A DNA stretch of 64,000 bases from Rhyzopertha dominica (Eukaryota; Arthropoda; Insecta; Coleoptera; Bostrichidae): positions 18,786,001 through 18,850,000 of the forward strand of contig QCXZ01000137.1 of assembly GCA_025024175.1 (NCBI GenBank). Reading direction: 5' to 3'. The translations under genes were made by a program, and so were the position numbers. Position 1 is the stretch's first letter. Every line of letters begins with the position of its first letter. This document shows positions 59,149-64,000 of the stretch, piece after piece. Under the pieces are notes generated by a model. The model was not told the origin of the DNA. It searched no databases and was given only the letters and a program-made list of their open reading frames with translations.

Positions 59149-60641
59149 TGTAGCGGCTCACTAGCTAAGATGAAAAAAACCAAGTGCAGTGGGGACGCGA
59201 GACCACAGTAGCTCAGCGTAGGGGGTCGGGGTTTATCAAACAACAGAAAAAAAAGGGAGCGCCACAGATTTGATGGTTCCCCACTGTACGACTCCAAATC
59301 TGAAAAGTCAGCGACGATGGCCGAAATAATAAAAACAGGCAATTGATAAACAAAGTGTTCGTTTACTTCCCAACTAATTATATCGATTATAACCGTTACA
59401 TAAATCCAAGATAAAGGTAAGTATTCCAAAAAAACAAGATTATAATTATTATTTTCAAAGACAATTGAGCTAAAATAATTATTACAAAATAATTAAATAA
59501 ATGCCAACGCGGATTGGAGATTGCGGCCCACTATAACAGACAATTGAACAAAAACTCAATCAAAAAAAGAAATTCTAACGCCGTCGACCAAACGCGGACC
59601 GTAGCGCTACGTTCAACTCGGTACGACGCGATTCGCGAAAACGTAAGTAACGACTATATATTTCTGAAAACCCTGCCGCAATAACCAACGACGAATGGTC
59701 CTAAATGAACATAAGTAATATGTAAGAAATGAAATAAGGTAAGTATATGAACCAACAGAAGTATTACACTAATTAATTAAGGTAATTTAAAGCTAAAGCA
59801 ACACGACAACAATTTAAATTAATCAATGTTCGATCGTTCTAATTTCGCAGTTTCAAGATTAAACACGACGACAACACTCAAACGGTAAGTACAAGATATA
59901 GTTATTATAACGAATTATATTCCAATGAATTCCAAAAAGATTGTACTCATCACTAATCTTGCAGGTACGTTGACTCTCCGAGGACGACGAGCTCCAAACG
60001 TGGATGGATCGACGTATCGATGTGGTCTAGGTATCGATGGCTTATCGTTGTGCTTACACTCTTACGTAACCCACAGGTGGATGGTACTTATGACGACAAT
60101 CAACAAAAGGGGAAAACAAAAGCCTAAGATAAAGAAGAAACGGGTATGTACTAAAAATATATGATATAATAAACGTTCACAAACCTCAGATGTTATGCGG
60201 CTTACAGGTAAGTGCGCTTAGAATTGCATGGGCATCCGGCACACGGCCGATACTGCTTCGATGAATATAACTCAAAATGTTCACGAAACAGATTCCCCAA
60301 TTGGTGCTCGAAGTCCAATCCGGCACAAAACAATAAGCCGATTTGGTATTAATTATATCACCAAAATTAATACGCTAAGAAACTCGCAGCAACCAATTTG
60401 CTGAATAGCAATAACAATTTCTAATTGCAGACAACGAACTTCAGCGGTTCACGTTCGATTCATTAATTTTCAAACGGTAAACCTCTACCTGCGATAGTGA
60501 CAAAAAGGAAAAGGAAAAAAAAACGACTAAAAACGTAGGAGAACAAGGACGGTTCTGGCTGACAACAACAATACGGCAATACGAGGAGTTAAAATACGTT
60601 TAAAAGCAGTTTTGTAAATGTAACGAAAAATATACGTTACA
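59149..60641 (-). repeat. Gypsy element 1, 5' LTR
   Basis: 1493 bases, apparently identical to 52478-53970 at a constant offset of 6671. It should carry the promoter. Its right end borders 71 bases of LINE sequence and then element 2. Confidence 0.9.
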
Positions 60642-60713
60642 AATCCTGTCTGATTTCAGGAAGCAATTAATAAGCAGTTTTCCTTTATTCTTTGTCTTTC
60701 ATGTATCGGTCTA

Positions 60714-62048
60714 TGACAGCGAAGTAACAAAGTCAATTACCTACCGTCACAAGATTAAACTAGTATAAAATTTGCCAAACGATTCGCTTGCGGCAAGCAA
60801 ATGCGACGACTAGCATTCAGGGAGAGTGGGGAGGTTCCACTTATTAGTTATTAATTAAATTAGGGCGCCACCAAAATTTTAACACGAAAGTGTCGAAGCA
60901 AAGATCAGCCGCCCTGTAAATTTTGGAAACAGGCTGAATAGTTCGCGTCCACTGAAAGGCAAAATTCAAATCATAAGTAAAAGACAACTGGTTGATTGCT
61001 ACCCCCTTTAATGACCAATGGCATTCGATAATTATTACAAATTCAACGGCACGAATATATCAACGCATTCATGTACTACAAAATGTGTAATGTCAAATAA
61101 TTAACGATGTTCCCCCGTATAGAGCTCTATGCCGGTTCACACAACATCCATATTAAATACGAACAGATGCAAATGTAAATTAATGACAACACATATAGTG
61201 AATAATGTAAACACGCATTAAGACTTCGTGGCGGATTACTTGAGTAGATGATCTGATATCGGCGTTAAGAGTTAAAGAATGAGCAATAGCGGATTATTGA
61301 AAAGCACAATTAAATTAGCAGCTCTGAACGCATATCAGTTCATTCCACGTAAAAGAAAAGTTTGCTTAGCTGTAAGAAGCGTCCTCGAGCGTCGAGATGC
61401 AGGTGTCGGCGTTGGACGGCACGTTCAGCGGGTTTACGATCGGAAGCGTCAATTTCGCAAGCCCTTGCAGAGTTCTCTTCAACACAGATCTATGCAGTAA
61501 CCATAAAAAGCAACACTGCTGAGGGATGGTGGTTAGAAGCAGTCGGCAGCAACCGGTGGTATTTAAGAGCTAGGAAAATCCCTTCTGCGCACTTTAAAAC
61601 GCTTGGAAAATCCCTGCCAACGAAACCCTCTACAGGAGGGTTCTGCTTATAAAGAGCAAGCAGTGACTATGATGGTCAGCCAATTAATTCACCGAGTTTC
61701 TCAGCTCCGCAGCCAATTCAATCCCAGAATATGGATACTGAGCTCAAGCCACTAATACAACAGGCACAATATACTCAGTTTAATAACTATTAGCACTGAA
61801 CTAATCCCCTTACTCAACGAGGGTAAGTATAAAAGAACTTTAATCACAGTGCTAACACTGGCTACGAACGAGGTGTGAATAATGCTCTCGAAAACGGGAA
61901 ACTTGCATCTGCCACCCAGGTGGGACAGCAGAAAAACGCTCCAAAGAAAAACGGCGCGATAAGAACAACTGCGGCAAAGAGCATTTAAAATACGAGTAAA
62001 TGCGATATACAAGGGACGTTAAAGAAGTCGCAAAACTAACTGTTACAA
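60714..62048 (-). repeat. Gypsy element 2, 3' LTR
   Basis: 1335 bases, TGTAACAG...CGCTGTCA in the element's sense. Confidence 0.85.
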
Positions 62049-62058
62049 CTCCCCCCTC
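62049..62058 (-). promoter_or_regulatory. Gypsy element 2 polypurine tract
   Basis: Reads GAGGGGGGAGT in element sense directly before the 3' LTR. Confidence 0.75.
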
Positions 62059-62206
62059 ACTTGGAAAGAGGTAAATTCCAGAATTTACCGAATTTATCGA
62101 TTAATTAGTAATTAAGATGGTAATTGAAGAAAAACTGGAAAACGACCATATGGGAAATGGAGCATCAATCATTTTTTTTAGATTAAACAAACATATACAT
62201 TTATTA

Positions 62207-63523
62207 TCAAAACCGACGTACTTTACTAATCTTCCTCCGGGTTGTAGACAGGCTTAATATCCTGTACATGCCATACACCTTTCGAATGTCCAGTATCATC
62301 TTCCAACACTTAGTCGAGCCCTGAGATCGGAACTCATAGACTTCGGCAGAAGAAGACGCAGAGTCATGGCACGAAGAGCTAGCCATACCCAAATACGCGA
62401 AATCAGGCTCCACCAAATCACGACGTTTCTGATTAGAAGGAGGTTTATACGCATCCGCCCTATGTTTCTTTGCTTCCAATTTCAGACACTCTTCTTCCAG
62501 CTGGGCCATATTAGCCACTGGAGGAAGTTGCATAGTATAAAATGGCGATAAATTCCTGGAAATAATTCCCAAACGCACATCTTCTGGTACTACTCCATAC
62601 CGACCAAACATGGCGTTCATACACACGAGATAATCAACTATACTTTCCGACGGGTCTTGTACCCTAGACATGATTTCTTGTAATAACCGTGGTTTGTAAT
62701 CAGGAGGTTGGTAATGATGAACCAAAAGCTTAGACAATCCCTTCCAGTCACGGAAACGAGAACGATTAGAACGATACCAAAGTAACGCTTTCCCATCGAA
62801 TAAGTCAATAGCCGATTCGAATAATTGTTGATCCGAAACACCACGAGCAAACTGAAGTTCTTGTACCCTTTCCAAAAAATTGTGTACAGATAAATGCCTT
62901 GCATCTCCCGAAAATTTTAAGTTCCACTTAGAAACAGGTTGAGTTTTCTGACCAGAAGTCGCGGGAATATTTGCAACAGCGGAATAATTCATGGGGCCAC
63001 CCGATGCCACAGACTCATCCACTGGTAAATCACCGTCAGATTGATCCTCGACACGCATGCTTGTAAATAAAGCACCAACATCGTCAGAATCCTTAGATAC
63101 TGTACCAATCTCAAGCGCTTCCATAAGGTTTAGTATTTGCATCATCAATTGCGAACGATCCCTTAATATTTCAGGGGATGACTCAGATGAAGTCGGAATC
63201 CGATCATTACGCCTTAACAGATGCACTAACCGTGTATTAATTCGCGAAAACTCGGCACTCGCCTTAGTACCAGAAAACTCATTTATCAACGCTTCAATTT
63301 CATTTAGTTTAGTATGAATAATTTTTAATTCCTCAGTGGGATCAAAGTCATACTTAGGATAATGCAGAGTCTTATCAACCTTCTCGAATCTCAGCAAAGG
63401 ACGCAAGTACGATCTTAACTCGGCAACCGTTTCCTCATCCGAAATCGCGACGCCCCTCAATTTAAGTTCATACTGCAGTTCGTCTTTTTTTAAATAATTG
63501 ATAACCATCACGTAATCTGACAT
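62207..63523 (-). CDS. gag: Gypsy element 2 gag with deletion-derived tail
   Basis: The open frame extends to 63550, but MSDYVMVINYLKKDELQYEL at 63523 is the likely start, aligning with MSIKITPCWLSKDELVYEHR of element 1. The conserved capsid-like block is KWNLKFSGDARHLSVHNFLE and IDLFDGKALLWYRSNRSRF. At the knuckle the protein reads STKCW and then about 30 residues of foreign tail, because the deletion joined gag to pol out of frame. In the next frame the same DNA encodes LEDDTGHSKGVWHVQDIKPV, the end of a pol like that of element 1 (GVWNIKDLKAH). The zinc knuckle is therefore lost, which should weaken RNA binding by this Gag. Confidence 0.85.
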   Translation of the reverse strand: MSDYVMVINYLKKDELQYELKLRGVAISDEETVAELRSYLRPLLRFEKVDKTLHYPKYDFDPTEELKIIHTKLNEIEALINEFSGTKASAEFSRINTRLVHLLRRNDRIPTSSESSPEILRDRSQLMMQILNLMEALEIGTVSKDSDDVGALFTSMRVEDQSDGDLPVDESVASGGPMNYSAVANIPATSGQKTQPVSKWNLKFSGDARHLSVHNFLERVQELQFARGVSDQQLFESAIDLFDGKALLWYRSNRSRFRDWKGLSKLLVHHYQPPDYKPRLLQEIMSRVQDPSESIVDYLVCMNAMFGRYGVVPEDVRLGIISRNLSPFYTMQLPPVANMAQLEEECLKLEAKKHRADAYKPPSNQKRRDLVEPDFAYLGMASSSCHDSASSSAEVYEFRSQGSTKCWKMILDIRKVYGMYRILSLSTTRRKISKVRRF

Positions 63524-63759
63524 CTTAATAAAGAATCGACAAACAAACAAACAAAATTAATTAATCAAAATAACACTAATACGCAATAAAACGACGGTAA
63601 ACGCGCAAAAATCAGAGTGCAACAAATATCCGACGCCCTCTATATATGTTTGTATAGCCACCGCAATATAAAACAGCCAAGCAAAACTTAACATAAAACT
63701 GTAGCGATCAACCAAGCAAGGTGAACAATCAACCAGAAAGACAAATTAATTTGGCCTGG

Positions 63760-63776
63760 CCCCACGTTGGGCGCCA
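63760..63776 (-). promoter_or_regulatory. Gypsy element 2 primer-binding site, tRNA-Lys
   Basis: TGGCGCCCAACGTGGGG in element sense, a full 17-base complement to the 3' end of insect tRNA-Lys(CTT) as I recall it. Eight bases separate it from the LTR. Confidence 0.8.
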
Positions 63777-63784
63777 AATTCTTA

Positions 63785-64000
63785 TGACAGCGAAGTAACA
63801 AAGTCAATTACCTACCGTCACAAGATTAAACTAGTATAAAATTTGCCAAACGATTCGCTTGCGGCAAGCAAATGCGACGACTAGCATTCAGGGAGAGTGG
63901 GGAGGTTCCACTTATTAGTTATTAATTAAATTAGGGCGCCACCAAAATTTTAACACGAAAGTGTCGAAGCAAAGATCAGCCGCCCTGTAAATTTTGGAAA
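63785..64000 (-). repeat. Gypsy element 2, 5' LTR (partial, runs off the window)
   Basis: The first 216 bases are the same as 60714-60929. Confidence 0.85.

Larger units (their letters stand above)
52478..60641 (-). mobile_element. Full-length Ty3/gypsy LTR retrotransposon (element 1)
   Basis: 8164 bases, transcribed on the minus strand: 5' LTR 59149-60641, PBS, leader, gag, pol by frameshift, PPT, 3' LTR 52478-53970. No env frame lies between pol and the 3' LTR. The LTRs look identical base for base by eye, which implies a recent insertion, and gag and pol are open except for ambiguous bases at two pol codons. The insertion site is in the dead LINE. A target-site duplication was not evident (AAGT on one side, AATC on the other). 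Confidence 0.92.
49220..60712 (+). pseudogene. Dead LINE forming the floor of a transposon nest
   Basis: The LINE reads on + in pieces: 49220-49630 linker (NYTNAAIQREKRTYFQYCVS), 49830-50590 RT (MSKIFENVVDKQTRHLLA, FQSGFRLGFSLTAAL, LDFSKAFDTVNHA, YADDTQLYYSF, and FGIIIETTLRFREHVFSCI), then 52250-52477 (RRHLHSL, TFRTDIHNLNLR) and 60642-60712 (LSDFRKQLISSF). The RT has lost sequence between DTVNHA and the YADD block, so it was decayed or deleted. The gaps are exactly the Tc1 (50591-52247) and gypsy (52478-60641) insertions; a second gypsy starts at 60714. Confidence 0.75.
60714..64000 (-). mobile_element. Non-autonomous gypsy element 2 (gag only), cut by the window end
   Basis: 3' LTR 60714-62048, PPT, gag, leader, PBS and the start of the 5' LTR at 63785. 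The whole internal region is only 1736 bases. The reading passes from the gag zinc knuckle directly into the last codons of pol near 62300-62310, so protease, RT, RNase H and most of the integrase are deleted. The 216 visible bases of the two LTRs look identical, so the deleted form itself has moved recently. It must use enzymes of another element. Confidence 0.87.

Noticed and set aside
1..64000. CRISPR arrays, rRNA, bacterial operons or prophage
   Set aside because: No regularly spaced short repeats, rRNA sequence or compact operon structure. All signals are those of an animal genome.

Overview
The window looks like a stretch of an insect nuclear genome. It is AT-rich, has spliced genes with GT-AG introns, and is crowded with arthropod-type transposons (mariner, Tc1, Ty3/gypsy, Ty1/copia, Penelope, Helitron, LINEs, MITEs). 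A beetle or other holometabolous insect is plausible, but nothing here fixes the order. No bacterial, CRISPR or plasmid features are present.

Only two host genes are supported, and they converge. (1) An NME5-like axonemal gene (nucleoside diphosphate kinase domain plus C-terminal Dpy-30 motif) on the + strand, visible exons 15740-16060, 16254-16563 and 18367-18569; its first exon was not found. (2) A lysosomal prosaposin gene on the - strand, running from 41273 down to 18836 in 14 exons whose splice phases all agree. It encodes about 857 residues: a signal peptide, one saposin-A domain, seven saposin-B domains and a closing saposin-A domain. Its signal-peptide exon and its 16-codon last exon are too short to stand out and were found by phase and domain logic. 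The stop codons of the two genes are 266 bases apart and their poly(A) signals are interleaved, so their 3' UTRs should overlap.

Layout: 1-15739 is gene-poor, with remnants of an unnamed arthropod repeat ORF, a LINE, a Helitron helicase, MITEs and a 1-kb foldback element. 15740-41273 holds the two genes, whose introns carry long inverted repeats (foldbacks at 17075-17757 and 24452-25440, head-to-head Penelope tails at 32592-33570) and a mariner element that was itself hit by a copia fragment. 42600-48800 is a graveyard of Penelope, gypsy and LINE pieces. 49220-64000 is a nest: one dead LINE was hit by an apparently intact Tc1 element with a 61-base intron, by a full-length gypsy element with LTRs that look identical, and by a second gypsy element reduced to LTRs, gag and the last codons of pol.

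The most notable signals are a textbook -1 frameshift site joining gag and pol in the first gypsy element, the gag-only deletion derivative next to it, the intron in the Tc1 transposase, a series of splice donor and acceptor signals on the antisense strand of the gypsy LTR, and the foldback elements lying inside introns of both host genes.
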